41,068 bases of DNA from CAUZFZ01 sp963579025 (GCA_963579025.1 CAUZFZ010000096.1:1-41068); one strand, 5' to 3'; positions 8,866 to 17,667 are shown, numbered from the stretch's first letter. The notes: generated by a model from the sequence alone, not told the origin. Translations and numbers: made by a program.

Positions 8866-9419
8866 CCACGCCGTGGACTGTACCAGTTGCATATCGTTCA
8901 AACCGCCGGTGATGACCACAAAATGACCGCCCACAACAGCAGCGCACGGCGCTAATCGTGGCTCCGGATTCCGAGTTCGCCGCCAATACCGCGTCAGTGG
9001 CGTGCATGGGTCAACAAACCACAGTTTCAATCGGAAGTGGACGCTCTTCGCAATTGCATTCGGAAGCGACGCGTGGTCCAGGAGCAGCATCAAGAGACTC
9101 GGCCTGGAGAGCGCTCTGCGTGCCGCTGAGCCCGAGCGAGCTGTGTGGCAAATTGAGCGGATTCCGCCCGACGAAGTTTTGACACAGAACCTGGTGAACC
9201 CGGGAGCCTTCATGACTACCTCAAGAGGACTCGTCAGTACGCATTGTCGTTTCCGCCGGAGTGTGTTGGTCGGAACTGCGACAGTCAAACTTGTCGCCAT
9301 TTTCAACAACCGCCACCGCTGCTCGGTGTGTTGCTCACGCCAGCGGCCGATGCCCGTCGACTTCACCAAGTCACTGACGCCCGCCGGCACGAAGTTGAAC
9401 CAACTGGTGCCGTTGAACA
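8866..9419 (-). other. Degenerate intergenic sequence, possible gene remnant
   Basis: There is no convincing gene in this 550-bp stretch, unusually long for this packed array. A minus-strand frame of 204 codons runs across it (9429 to 8815) but overlaps the start of the next gene and has no recognisable family. It contains one kelch- or propeller-like string, AAVVGGHFVVITGGLND, near the low-coordinate end. The start, MFNGTSWFNFVPAG, is also protein-like. A plus-strand frame over 9002-9451 looks random. I read the region as decayed coding sequence. Confidence 0.35.
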
Positions 9420-10379
9420 TCACTCGCAATCCGGCGGGCGAGTTACATTGACCGGTTCTTTGGCACTCACCGGACTCGACTGAATCAGGGCCACGCGAAA
9501 CCCCAGATAACCGCCCCGGTAAGACGACTCGTCGCGGCCGACGCGGGCTGCCGAGCGGCAGCGGTTTGCGGCACTGGACCAGCCGCCGCCGCGTTGGACT
9601 CGGGCCTTGCCCGAAGCGGGGCCGGTTGGATCGGATTGCTTGTCTTTCGTGAAGGAATTCGGGACGTACCAGTCCTCACACCACTCCCAGACATTCCCGT
9701 GCATGTCATGCAGGCCGAAACCGTTCTGCTTGAACTGGCCAACGGAGGCCGTGAATCGGTGGCCGTCTTTGGGTTTCGCTGACGGGCGATCGCCGACGTT
9801 CGCTAACAACGGCAGTTGCTGTGGATCGTTCCCATATGCATACGCCGTTTTCGTTCCCGCTCGACACGCATATTCCCATTCCGCTTCGGTGGGTAGTCGA
9901 TACGTCTTCTTCTCCTTGTTACTCAGCCAATTGCAGAATGCCCTGGCGTCGTTGCAGCTGACGTCCACGACCGGATGGTCATCGGTCTGTTTGAAGCCTG
10001 TGTTGCGCCAGATGAATTTGCTGTTCAATTCGAACGACCCCGACTCTGCGTTCGGTCCCCAACTGCCCTTGCCGTCCTTTTCCGCGTCGGTCTGGTACTT
10101 GGCGTCGCGGACAAACTCTCGGAACTGGCCGACCGTCACCTCATGGACTCCCAGGTAATAACCCTTCGTCAGTGTCACCTGGTGCTGCACTTCCTGACGC
10201 TCGCGACCTTGTTCGCTTTCTGGCGAACCCATCAGAAATGTTCTCGGCGAGATGTACGCCAGCCGCATGGCGAGACTGTTCCTGATCTCGTCGCCTTGCT
10301 TCGGCCCGTTGGCCTGAGCACTCCCTGCCGAAACCCCGATGAGGATGATCAAGCAAATCAAGTGCTGGTGTTTTTGCAT
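9420..10379 (-). CDS. FGE-sulfatase (SUMF1-like) fold protein, exported
   Basis: This 319-residue protein has a Sec signal peptide (residues 1-24) and one formylglycine-generating-enzyme-type domain: GYYLGVHEVTVGQFREF at 73-89, HPVVDVSCNDARAFCNWL at 135-152, RLPTEAEWEYACRAGT at 161-176, GNVWEWCEDWY at 228-238 and GGGW at 264-267. In true FGE the segment after GG(S/G) carries the two catalytic cysteines. Here it reads SSAANRC, with no matching pair, so oxidase activity on sulfatases is unlikely; the fold is also used for binding. The domain ends near residue 300 (YLGFRVAL), and the last 19 residues look like read-through tail. It follows a DUF1501 gene by 74 bp. Confidence 0.9.
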   Translation of the reverse strand: MQKHQHLICLIILIGVSAGSAQANGPKQGDEIRNSLAMRLAYISPRTFLMGSPESEQGRERQEVQHQVTLTKGYYLGVHEVTVGQFREFVRDAKYQTDAEKDGKGSWGPNAESGSFELNSKFIWRNTGFKQTDDHPVVDVSCNDARAFCNWLSNKEKKTYRLPTEAEWEYACRAGTKTAYAYGNDPQQLPLLANVGDRPSAKPKDGHRFTASVGQFKQNGFGLHDMHGNVWEWCEDWYVPNSFTKDKQSDPTGPASGKARVQRGGGWSSAANRCRSAARVGRDESSYRGGYLGFRVALIQSSPVSAKEPVNVTRPPDCE

Positions 10380-10453
10380 CGCTCGCTCCAGTATGTGTTG
10401 CCGCTGAGTGTCGTTATCTCATTACCCGGCTGGCGAATCACTTTCGCCGAGGT

Positions 10454-11869
10454 TTATGTCACAAGTTCGCTGACGACGCGGCCGTGCACGTCCGTCAGAC
10501 GATAGTCGCGGCCGGCGTGGCGGTACGTCAGCCGCTCATGATCGAAGCCCATCAGGTGCAGAATCGTGGCGTGCAGGTCGTGGACGTGGACCTTGTTCTC
10601 GATCGAGTGCCAACCGAATTCGTCCGTGGCGCCGTAAACCATGCCTCCGCGCACGCCGCCGCCGGCCATCCACATCGTGAAGCCAAACGGATGATGTTCG
10701 CGGCCGCCTGTTCCCTCGGCGGTCGGCGTGCGGCCGAATTCGCCGCCCCACAACACCAGCGTGTCGTCTAACAAACCGCGCGACTTCAAGTCCGTCAGCA
10801 ACGCTGCTATCGGCTGATCGACGGCGGCGCAACGGTTCGGCAGCTCGCCGCGGATATTGCTGTGATGATCCCAGACGTTGTTCTTTGGTGCGTCAAACAG
10901 ATGGACGAACCGCACGCCGCGTTCGAGTAATCGCCGAGCCAGCAGGCACTGCCGACCGAACAGGTCCGTCGTTCCATTGCCGACGCCGTACAACTTGTGT
11001 GTGCTTTCGCTTTCGTGCTGGATGTCGAACGCATCCGTCGCTTCACTCTGCATTCGAAACGCAAGTTCGAACGAAGCGATCCGCGCATCAAGCTGGCTGT
11101 CAATAACGCGCTGCTGCCGGTGAATCTCGTTCAACCGCCGAAGTGCGTCGAGCTTTGCCCGCTGCCGCTGGCGGTCGGCATTCCCATCGCCCAGGTTTGC
11201 GATTGGATGCTTCAGATCGCGGATGAGCGTCCCCTGATAGGCGCTGGGCAGAAAACTCGAAGCCCAGAGTTGCGCTCCTTGAAAGACCGCCGCGGGACTG
11301 ACAACGACGAAGGACGGCAGATTCTGATTCTCGGCTCCAAGTCCATAAGTCAGCCACGAACCCATGCTGGGCCGCGAGAATGCTTGCTCGCCGGTACACA
11401 TCTGCAGCGCCGCGCCGCTGTGGTTGATGTTGTCGGCCACCATCGAGCGAATGACGCAGATGTCATCCATATGCGCAGCCACGTGTGGCAGAAGTTCGCT
11501 GACCTCGGTTCCCGCCTGACCATGTTTGGCGAACTTCCACGGCGAAGCCAGCAGATTGCCCGTGCTGGTCCGTTCGAGCTTCGGCTTTTCGAACGGCAGA
11601 GGCTTGCCGTTGTCGGCGACCAGTCGCGTCTTCGGATCCAACAGGTCCACATGCGAGGGTCCTCCGGGCATGTAGAGAAACACGATCCGCTTCGCTCGCG
11701 CGATGTGATGCGGAGACCGGACTGCAAATGGCCGCGAGGAACGGTCCAGTCCCTGGCGAGACGGCTGGCCAGTTTCGGCCGACAGCAGATCCGTTAATGC
11801 CAGGAGACCAAAACCACCGCCGGAACGAGCCAGCAGCTCGCGGCGTGAAAGGGATGGCTGATTCCACAT
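10454..11869 (-). CDS. DUF1501 protein, Tat-exported
   Basis: This 471-residue DUF1501 protein has a Tat motif SRRELLARSGGGFG at residues 8-21, GGPSHVDLLDPK at 69-80 and GEFGRTP near 374, followed by GGREHH. An AGGA Shine-Dalgarno sequence lies about 7 bases before ATG 11869. Its C-terminus (RHAGRDYRLTDVHGRVV) is nearly the same as that of the DUF1501 gene at 34828 and of the relic at 19368, so these three form one subfamily. The long DUF1549 gene with a LamG domain ends 108 bp upstream, separated by a family B palindrome. The two gene products are probably partners. Confidence 0.93.
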   Translation of the reverse strand: MWNQPSLSRRELLARSGGGFGLLALTDLLSAETGQPSRQGLDRSSRPFAVRSPHHIARAKRIVFLYMPGGPSHVDLLDPKTRLVADNGKPLPFEKPKLERTSTGNLLASPWKFAKHGQAGTEVSELLPHVAAHMDDICVIRSMVADNINHSGAALQMCTGEQAFSRPSMGSWLTYGLGAENQNLPSFVVVSPAAVFQGAQLWASSFLPSAYQGTLIRDLKHPIANLGDGNADRQRQRAKLDALRRLNEIHRQQRVIDSQLDARIASFELAFRMQSEATDAFDIQHESESTHKLYGVGNGTTDLFGRQCLLARRLLERGVRFVHLFDAPKNNVWDHHSNIRGELPNRCAAVDQPIAALLTDLKSRGLLDDTLVLWGGEFGRTPTAEGTGGREHHPFGFTMWMAGGGVRGGMVYGATDEFGWHSIENKVHVHDLHATILHLMGFDHERLTYRHAGRDYRLTDVHGRVVSELVT

Positions 11870-11899
11870 GAGTGAATCCTATCGCTGCCAGACGACTTC

Positions 11900-11971
11900 G
11901 TAGGACGGGTCTCCAGGCCCGTCTGTTCCCGTACCCCAGTACCCTTGGACGGGCCTGGAGACCCGTCCTAC
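11900..11971. repeat. Family B palindrome, copy 1 (perfect 24-bp arms)
   Basis: The arms 11900-11923 and 11948-11971 are perfect inverted copies beginning GTAGGACGGGTCTCCAGG. They flank a 24-base loop between the LamG-DUF1549 stop and the DUF1501 start. Other copies are at 27928-27993, 30089-30147 and, degenerate, near 33353-33411. Confidence 0.92.
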
Positions 11972-11977
11972 TTCTTC

Positions 11978-14908
11978 TCAATCCAGATAAACGAATTCGT
12001 TGCTGCAAAGCAGGACGTGTGCGAGGTCGGTCCAAGCGGTGACGGAATCTCGCTGGTCTGTCTGCGCGATAAGCTCCCGTACAATTTCGATTTCCTCTGT
12101 ACTGGCCGGACGGCTGAACAACCTTCGATAGGCTCGCTGAATACGAGCCGTCTCGTCATTCGGCACTTCACGCAGCAATCGCTCTGCCAGATGTCTTGAC
12201 TGGGCGATTGAGAAGTCGTTGTTCATCAGAAACAGCGCTTGCGGGGCGACCGTGCTGACATCTCGTTTCGCGGTTGATGCATCCGGATTGGCCGCATCAA
12301 ACAGTGACGCATAGTTGCTGCGGTTCCAGCGAGCTGTCTGCACGTAGAGGGAACGTCGCTGGATCGTGAGGTCCACGCCCGCTGGCCCGCCCGACGATGC
12401 ATCCAGTCGACCGGCGACGAATAACATGGCGTCGCGAATCGCCTCGGCTTCCAGGCGTCGCGGTGTGAAATATCCGAGCCGACGATTGTCCGGATCCCGG
12501 TCCCATTGCTCACGGGGAACCCGGCTGGCCTGCTGATACGTGTTGGAAAGCACGATCAGTCGATGCAGTTTCTTCAGCGACCAACCGTCTGCGACGAACT
12601 GCGTGGCCAGCCAGTCGAGCAGCTCGGGATGCGTCGGCTGTTCGGACCGCATACCGAAATTGTTGGGAGTTCGCACGAGGCCTGCGCCAAAGTGTCCTTG
12701 CCAGACTCGATTAACGATGACCCGTGCGGTAAGCGGGTTGTCTTTGGAAGCAACCCAACGCGCCAGTTCACGTCGACCGCTGCCTTCGCTTATTGGTAAT
12801 TTCGAATCGCTGGCAAAGAACTGTGGTAAACGTCGCGGAACAACTCGACCCAGTCGCGTGTAGCTGCCTCGAATGTGAATCGGCACGTCCTGGATACCTG
12901 GGAACAGGCCACCGGGCGTGCCACCTTCCTGCACGGCCATCGCCAGCGGCGGCTTGTCAGACGAGTCCAGCGGCGCACGATTCAACGTGTATTCGCCGCC
13001 CTTTGCACCAAGTTTCTGCAGAATGTGCGAGCTGTAGAAAACCCCCGCAAGTCCGTAGTAGTCCGCTTGTGAAACGGGATCAAACTTATGGTCGTGACAG
13101 CGGGCGCAGCCAAGTGTCAAACCGAGAAACGCCTTGCCGATCGTGTCGATCTGGTCGTCTGCCATATCACTGACGATCTTTTCCTTGTCGGCGTCCCCTC
13201 GATCCCACACGCCATTGGACAGAAACGTCGTCGCGATCAACCCGGCGGGATAGATGTCGCCGCCCGCGGGATTCGGCAGCAGGTCGCCAGCAATCTGATG
13301 CACAATGAACTGATCGAATGGAAGATCGTCATTCAACGCATCGACCACCCAGTCGCGATAACGCCAGGCTTCGGTCGGTTCGCAACTGGCCGTGCGCTTG
13401 CCGGGATCTGCGTCGTGATAGTCGGCATACCGCACGACATCCAACCAGTGCCGAGCCCACCGCTGACCATAGCCGGTGGAATCCAGCAACCGATCGACGA
13501 CGCGTTCAAACGCCTTGGGTGAATCGTCAGCCAGAAACGTATCAAGCTCTTCGTGTGTCGGCGGCAGCCCGGTCAAATCAAACCACGTGCGGCGAGCCAG
13601 CGTCGCGCGTTCCGTTGGTGGCGCGAATGACAACCCGTCGGTTTCCAGTTGCTTCAGCACGAAAGCGTCGATCGGAGTGCGGACCTGGTCGCGCTGGCGA
13701 ACTTCCGGCGGCTGAACCTGCGCAGGTATCTGAAAGGCCCAGTGCTGCCGATGTTCCTCTCGGTAGAAGTCGGTCGGTGACGGCTCAATGATGCGCTCGT
13801 CGGCCGGCGCGCCCAGATCGACCCAACGGTGCAGTAGATTGACTTCATCCGGTGCGAGACGTTGTTCGCCGTCAGGCGGCATCTCGCCGGAATCAATCAT
13901 TTGCAGAAAGTGACTTCGATCGGCATGTCCGCGAACCAGTACTGAGCCGCTCTCCCCACCCTGCAGCATTGCCGACACCGTGCGGAGATCGAGTTTCCCT
14001 TCCTGCTTCCCGCCGCCGTGACATTTATGGCATCGCCGCGCAAGAATCGGCCGTACGTCGGCTTCGAATCGCGGCAGCGGACCGTAGGCCGTTTTGATCC
14101 CGTACTTGCGGCTCAAATAAACGCCCACCGAGTTCTGCTCGGCCGCGGTGAGCACGCGGTTGTACAAGAGGACTTCGGCCAGGTCGCCACGATAAAACGT
14201 GTTGGCCGGGGTCATTCCCCAGTGCTGCCCGATCGCCAGGCGGACCGGTTCGCGGAAACCGAGAAACGTACGGTTGCCGTACGTCCCGCTGCCGTCTGAC
14301 GCTCCATTCAAGTACTGAGTCCACTGACCACCGCCAGCGTAGGCGACTTCCACGATGTTCGGTTGATTGTTCCAGGCCACTCGCAGCGCTTCGCCTTCGT
14401 CGCCATGCGCGATCCCCAACCGGTTGCGACCGTTGCCCTGATGGCCCACCCAGAACCCGCGACGCCGGTCCTTGTCGGAGTCAGCAGCTCCGCGCAGGTC
14501 GAGCAACCGGGGATTCGTCTGCGGCTGCGACATGGCTGCCCGCATCACGAAGATTCCATAAAAGCGCTGGTCACCCGCCTTGAGTCCCTTCGTGTTCGCG
14601 AGTTCAAAACAGTCATCGCCATCAAAACGCAGGACCGAGCGACCGCCAATCGCACTCCGCTGCCATGCCGGCTGACGCTCGGCCACCGGCTGTTCGACGT
14701 CGTTGCCCTGGCCACTGCGATCAGACCAGAGAGCGACCCGCGTTCCGTCCGGCGAATCATCGGGCTTTCCGTCGTCGTCAACGTCGTCTGCGCTGAGCCA
14801 GAGCGTCAAGCCGTTTGTTGGGACAGGTTCGGCTGCCAGCGCATATGACACTCCGGCCAACTGCATTGCTAGGCCGAGCGACGCCGTGATCGAATGGGAG
14901 AGTTTCAT
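11978..14908 (-). CDS. LamG-PSCyt1-DUF1549-DUF1553 protein
   Basis: In order, the 976 residues show a Sec signal peptide (1-26), a concanavalin/LamG-like jelly roll (about 33-270: GLTLWLSADDVDDDG, DRSGQGND, EVLLYNRVLTAAE), PSCyt1 with CHKCH at 293-297 and GEMPPDGE, DUF1549 with CARCH at 601-605 and DHKFDP, then DUF1553 (NPLTARVIVNRVWQGHFG, NFGMRSEQPTHPELLDWLA, NTYQQAS). Two CxxCH motifs suggest two c-type haems, which is an inference. The LamG part suggests binding of a glycan or other surface ligand. ATG 14908 is chosen because the open frame before it (LARRARVG) is translated family C repeat. The DUF1501 gene follows directly and a WD40 gene precedes it. Confidence 0.92.
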   Translation of the reverse strand: MKLSHSITASLGLAMQLAGVSYALAAEPVPTNGLTLWLSADDVDDDGKPDDSPDGTRVALWSDRSGQGNDVEQPVAERQPAWQRSAIGGRSVLRFDGDDCFELANTKGLKAGDQRFYGIFVMRAAMSQPQTNPRLLDLRGAADSDKDRRRGFWVGHQGNGRNRLGIAHGDEGEALRVAWNNQPNIVEVAYAGGGQWTQYLNGASDGSGTYGNRTFLGFREPVRLAIGQHWGMTPANTFYRGDLAEVLLYNRVLTAAEQNSVGVYLSRKYGIKTAYGPLPRFEADVRPILARRCHKCHGGGKQEGKLDLRTVSAMLQGGESGSVLVRGHADRSHFLQMIDSGEMPPDGEQRLAPDEVNLLHRWVDLGAPADERIIEPSPTDFYREEHRQHWAFQIPAQVQPPEVRQRDQVRTPIDAFVLKQLETDGLSFAPPTERATLARRTWFDLTGLPPTHEELDTFLADDSPKAFERVVDRLLDSTGYGQRWARHWLDVVRYADYHDADPGKRTASCEPTEAWRYRDWVVDALNDDLPFDQFIVHQIAGDLLPNPAGGDIYPAGLIATTFLSNGVWDRGDADKEKIVSDMADDQIDTIGKAFLGLTLGCARCHDHKFDPVSQADYYGLAGVFYSSHILQKLGAKGGEYTLNRAPLDSSDKPPLAMAVQEGGTPGGLFPGIQDVPIHIRGSYTRLGRVVPRRLPQFFASDSKLPISEGSGRRELARWVASKDNPLTARVIVNRVWQGHFGAGLVRTPNNFGMRSEQPTHPELLDWLATQFVADGWSLKKLHRLIVLSNTYQQASRVPREQWDRDPDNRRLGYFTPRRLEAEAIRDAMLFVAGRLDASSGGPAGVDLTIQRRSLYVQTARWNRSNYASLFDAANPDASTAKRDVSTVAPQALFLMNNDFSIAQSRHLAERLLREVPNDETARIQRAYRRLFSRPASTEEIEIVRELIAQTDQRDSVTAWTDLAHVLLCSNEFVYLD

Positions 14909-14921
14909 CAATGCGTTTCCC

Positions 14922-15003
14922 ACACGAGCTCGACGCGCCAGCGCGGGGACCACTTCGACGGATGTCTTTCCGAATCTCCCTCGCTGGCGCGTCGGGCTTG
15001 TGT
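14922..15003. repeat. Family C palindrome (LARRVSEG-type), copy 1
   Basis: The arms 14922-14943 and 14982-15003 match at 20 of 22 positions. The right arm reads CGCTGGCGCGTCGGGCTTGT. The element lies between the WD40 stop (15023) and the LamG-DUF1549 start. Read in frame on the minus strand, it yields the peptide LARRARVG. Confidence 0.88.
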
Positions 15004-15022
15004 GTTTTTCATCTCGTCCTCT

Positions 15023-16126
15023 TCACGCGGTCGTCAGCGAATAGATCAAAACCTTGCCCGCCATGTCGGCGGCTGCGAGCAGGCGGCCGTCGGGCGAAAT
15101 CGAGATCGCGCTGATCCAGTCTCCGCGTTTCTTCGGCGTGCCCAGATCCCGCACGTGCTTGCCATCCTCGAGTTGCCAGATCTTCACGTGCTGGTCGCGG
15201 CCGGACGAAAAAAGATGCCTGCCGTCCGGATGGAAGGCCAGGTCCGTCGCTCCCAGTTCATGATGGGGCGTCATGTCTCGAATCTTCTTGCCGGTCGCCG
15301 GGTCGAGCAGCATCACAGTTCCCTTTTGTTCCGGACCCACGCCGCCGCCGACACCAACAGCAAGCCATTTCCCATCCGCCGAATACGTGACAGCCGCCAT
15401 GGTTTCCTTGATGTCCTCGCTCAGGTCGATTTTCGGCTCGCCCGCATCGACCTCCCAAAGACGGAAACCGCGGTACGGATCGTTCTCCTTCTCGGGATGC
15501 CGCAGGCAAACATACTCGGATGCTGCCACCGTTTGGCCGTCGGGCGAGACGCCCAGAACGCGAGCCCAGTATTTCGCCTGCCAGCGGCGAAGCTCTTTGC
15601 CTGCCGGAAGATCCCAGACGATCACGATCCCCTGATCGTCTCCTGTGACCAGCGTTTTGCCATCGGGAGTCTGCGTCAGGGCATGCACCCACTCGTTGTG
15701 GCTGGTCAAGTCGCGGATCGGTTTCTGCGCGACGACTTTCACTTCGATCGGCGGAGGAAGATCGGGAAGTTTAACCACTAACGGGATGACTCCGGCTCGC
15801 ACAATGCCGTCGTTGAGGACCACCGTACGGGGTTCGCCCTGATCGCTGAGCGCATCCCAATACTTGACCGTGTGATCGCTACTGGCGGAGATCAATGTCC
15901 TGCCGTCCGGCGTCACGAGGATGCGGTTGATCTCGTTGGTGTGTCCGGCCAGAAGCCTCACCGGATCGGGCGTTTTGCCGTCCGGCGCGGAGACGTTCCA
16001 AACGAGAATGTCGCCCCGCTTGTTCCCGGCAGCGACTTTGTCGTTGCCAATGAACGCGACCGAAGTGAGCGCGTCGCTGTTCCACGGAAGCGTGTGGAGC
16101 ACTTTGGCGTGGGCGAAATCGTTCAT
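15023..16126 (-). CDS. WD40 repeat protein (seven blades)
   Basis: This 367-residue protein has seven WD40 blades ending in GDILVWNV, TVKYWDA, IVIVWDL, GFRLWEV, TVMLLDP, HVKIWQL and KVLIYSL. Most are preceded by TPDG, SPDG, SADG or HPDG turns. It is a scaffold type with no catalytic motif and no signal peptide. The frame is open to 16228, but the extra 34 residues are translated repeat sequence (SLASRRARVD), so ATG 16126 (MNDFAHAKVLHTL) is preferred. It sits between a DUF1501 gene upstream and a DUF1549 gene downstream. The WD40 gene at 2782 lies in the same DUF1501 to WD40 to DUF1549 order, so the two loci look like duplicated cassettes. Confidence 0.9.
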   Translation of the reverse strand: MNDFAHAKVLHTLPWNSDALTSVAFIGNDKVAAGNKRGDILVWNVSAPDGKTPDPVRLLAGHTNEINRILVTPDGRTLISASSDHTVKYWDALSDQGEPRTVVLNDGIVRAGVIPLVVKLPDLPPPIEVKVVAQKPIRDLTSHNEWVHALTQTPDGKTLVTGDDQGIVIVWDLPAGKELRRWQAKYWARVLGVSPDGQTVAASEYVCLRHPEKENDPYRGFRLWEVDAGEPKIDLSEDIKETMAAVTYSADGKWLAVGVGGGVGPEQKGTVMLLDPATGKKIRDMTPHHELGATDLAFHPDGRHLFSSGRDQHVKIWQLEDGKHVRDLGTPKKRGDWISAISISPDGRLLAAADMAGKVLIYSLTTA

Positions 16127-16141
16127 ATGTTTATTCCAATC

Positions 16142-16376
16142 GACACGAGCCCGACGCGAAGCGAGGGACGTCAGGCAGCTGAGGAACGGCAACTCGATCC
16201 CTCGCTTATGCGTATTGATGTTGCGCACTTTTTGTGACGCAGATCCCTGTTTTTAAGGGGTTTCGTGATTTCGACACGCCCCTAAGGCGTCTTTAGAGAG
16301 GCGAAAATCGCTTATTTCCCGGGAAACAGGCCATAAAAAGTGCGCAACATCAAAACTTATGCGTCGGGTCAGGGTG
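16142..16376. repeat. Family C palindrome, copy 2, interrupted by a MITE
   Basis: The left arm, 16142-16168, contains CGAGCCCGACGCGAAGCGAG. Its inverse partner begins ATCCCTCGCTTATGCGT at 16197 and is broken by a 142-bp insert. It resumes as CGGGTCAGGGTGTC at 16365. Removing the insert and one copy of the 9-bp duplication restores a normal family C right arm. Confidence 0.75.
16214..16355. mobile_element. MITE-like element with terminal inverted repeats and 9-bp target duplication
   Basis: This 142-bp element has inverted ends. The left end reads TTGATGTTGCGCACTTTTT from 16215, and its exact inverse is at 16335-16353. It is flanked by identical 9-bp direct repeats CTTATGCGT (16205-16213 and 16356-16364). 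The inner part shows a weaker inverted pair (CCTGTTT and AAACAGG). There is no open reading frame, so it would need a transposase in trans. It lies in the gap between DUF1501 (stop at 16378) and WD40 (start 16126). Confidence 0.85.
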
Positions 16377-16377
16377 T

Positions 16378-17667
16378 CTATCCAATGATTTCGCTTATCG
16401 GCTTTGACCCTTCCGGGGTGGCCCAGATCGGTCGTGCGCCGAGGTAGTGCTGAACGCGGTGATCGATGCCAAGTGTCTTGTAGATCGTGGCGAAGTAGTC
16501 GCCCTCATTGACCGGATTGTCCGCCACTTCAACGCCGTCTGGGTTGCTCGCACCGTAGTGCTGTCCGCCGCGGGTTCCGCCGCCGGCGAGCACGGTGGTC
16601 CATGCCCGGCCGAAATGGTCACGCCCCGCCTGGTTATTGATCAGTGGTGTGCGGCCGAATTCGCTCGTCCAGACGACCAGCGTATCCTGCAGCAAGCCGC
16701 GATCCTGAAGGTCCTGCAACAGCGATGACCACGCCGGATCGAGAATTCCCAGACAACCCTTGTGGCATGGGAAGTTGTCGTTGTGAGTGTCGTAACCCAT
16801 CTGGCCGACTTCGACGAACGGGACGCCGGCCTCGACGAGCTGTAACGCCGTGAAGCAGCCGCGGCCGAACTTCGTGTCGCCGTATCGCTCGCGCTGTTTG
16901 TCCCATGCGTCGGCCACGTCGAAGACATGCCGAGCTCGCATCAGTCGAATCGTCCGCAGCTCGGCCTGACGGTGCGAGGCGAACGGCCGAGCAGGATGCG
17001 TCCGGGCGTGCCGATCTTCCATGAAGGCCAGCAGTTCCGCTCGACGGTCCTGAATTTCCTGGGGGACGCCGGGGTTTGCGAACGGCGGCAACCGGCCATC
17101 CGTGCCAATCTGAAACGGCTCGTATTGCGGCCCGAGGTAGCCTGACCCGGCGTTGCAGCCTGCGGCTCCCATCTTGATAAAGCTCGGCAGGTCGGCGTCC
17201 GGATCGTCGAGATATTTCGCGATCATGGCCCCGATTTCCGGGTGCGGCGTGCGTTCATTCTGCGGGTAGCAGGTATGCATGTGGTACCCGCCGATCCCGT
17301 GGTCCACCGACTTCGTCTTCATGCTGCGGATGATGGCCAGTTTGTCCGCGTGCCCGGCCATCTTCGGCAGATACTCAGACACATCGATCCCGCGGACGTT
17401 CGTCCTGATCGGGCGGAAAGGTCCTGCGGTCGGACGCCCCGGCTTCATATCGAACGTGTCCGTCTGACTAACGCCTCCTTCCATATAGAGCATGATGCAA
17501 CGCTTGCCGGTTCGCTTCGCCTCCGCGGCGATTGTCTGCGAGTTGAGCAACGCACCCCAGTTCGCGACAGCCATACCACCGGCCGTGACAACCGTGCCCT
17601 TGAGCAGGTTGCGGCGAGATTGATGGTGCTGCGGGTTGCAGGTTGCGGGTGCTGAGTTGGTATCCAT
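16378..17667 (-). CDS. DUF1501 protein, Tat-exported
   Basis: This 429-residue DUF1501 protein has a Tat motif SRRNLLKGTVVTAGG at residues 18-32, GGVSQTDTFDMK at 64-75, and SEFGRTP near 333 followed by AGRDHFG. The GEF glycine-acid pair is changed to SEF. ATG 17667 is chosen over 17685 because GGAGAG lies just before it. The DUF1549/1553 gene ends 30 bp upstream, so the two are almost certainly co-transcribed. The C-terminus (YKTLGIDHRVQHYLGARPI) marks a different subfamily from the genes at 10454 and 34828. Confidence 0.92.
   Translation of the reverse strand: MDTNSAPATCNPQHHQSRRNLLKGTVVTAGGMAVANWGALLNSQTIAAEAKRTGKRCIMLYMEGGVSQTDTFDMKPGRPTAGPFRPIRTNVRGIDVSEYLPKMAGHADKLAIIRSMKTKSVDHGIGGYHMHTCYPQNERTPHPEIGAMIAKYLDDPDADLPSFIKMGAAGCNAGSGYLGPQYEPFQIGTDGRLPPFANPGVPQEIQDRRAELLAFMEDRHARTHPARPFASHRQAELRTIRLMRARHVFDVADAWDKQRERYGDTKFGRGCFTALQLVEAGVPFVEVGQMGYDTHNDNFPCHKGCLGILDPAWSSLLQDLQDRGLLQDTLVVWTSEFGRTPLINNQAGRDHFGRAWTTVLAGGGTRGGQHYGASNPDGVEVADNPVNEGDYFATIYKTLGIDHRVQHYLGARPIWATPEGSKPISEIIG

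Noticed and set aside
9420..10379. Active formylglycine-generating enzyme for local sulfatases
   Set aside because: The catalytic cysteine segment is missing, the protein is exported, and no canonical sulfatase gene is present in the window.
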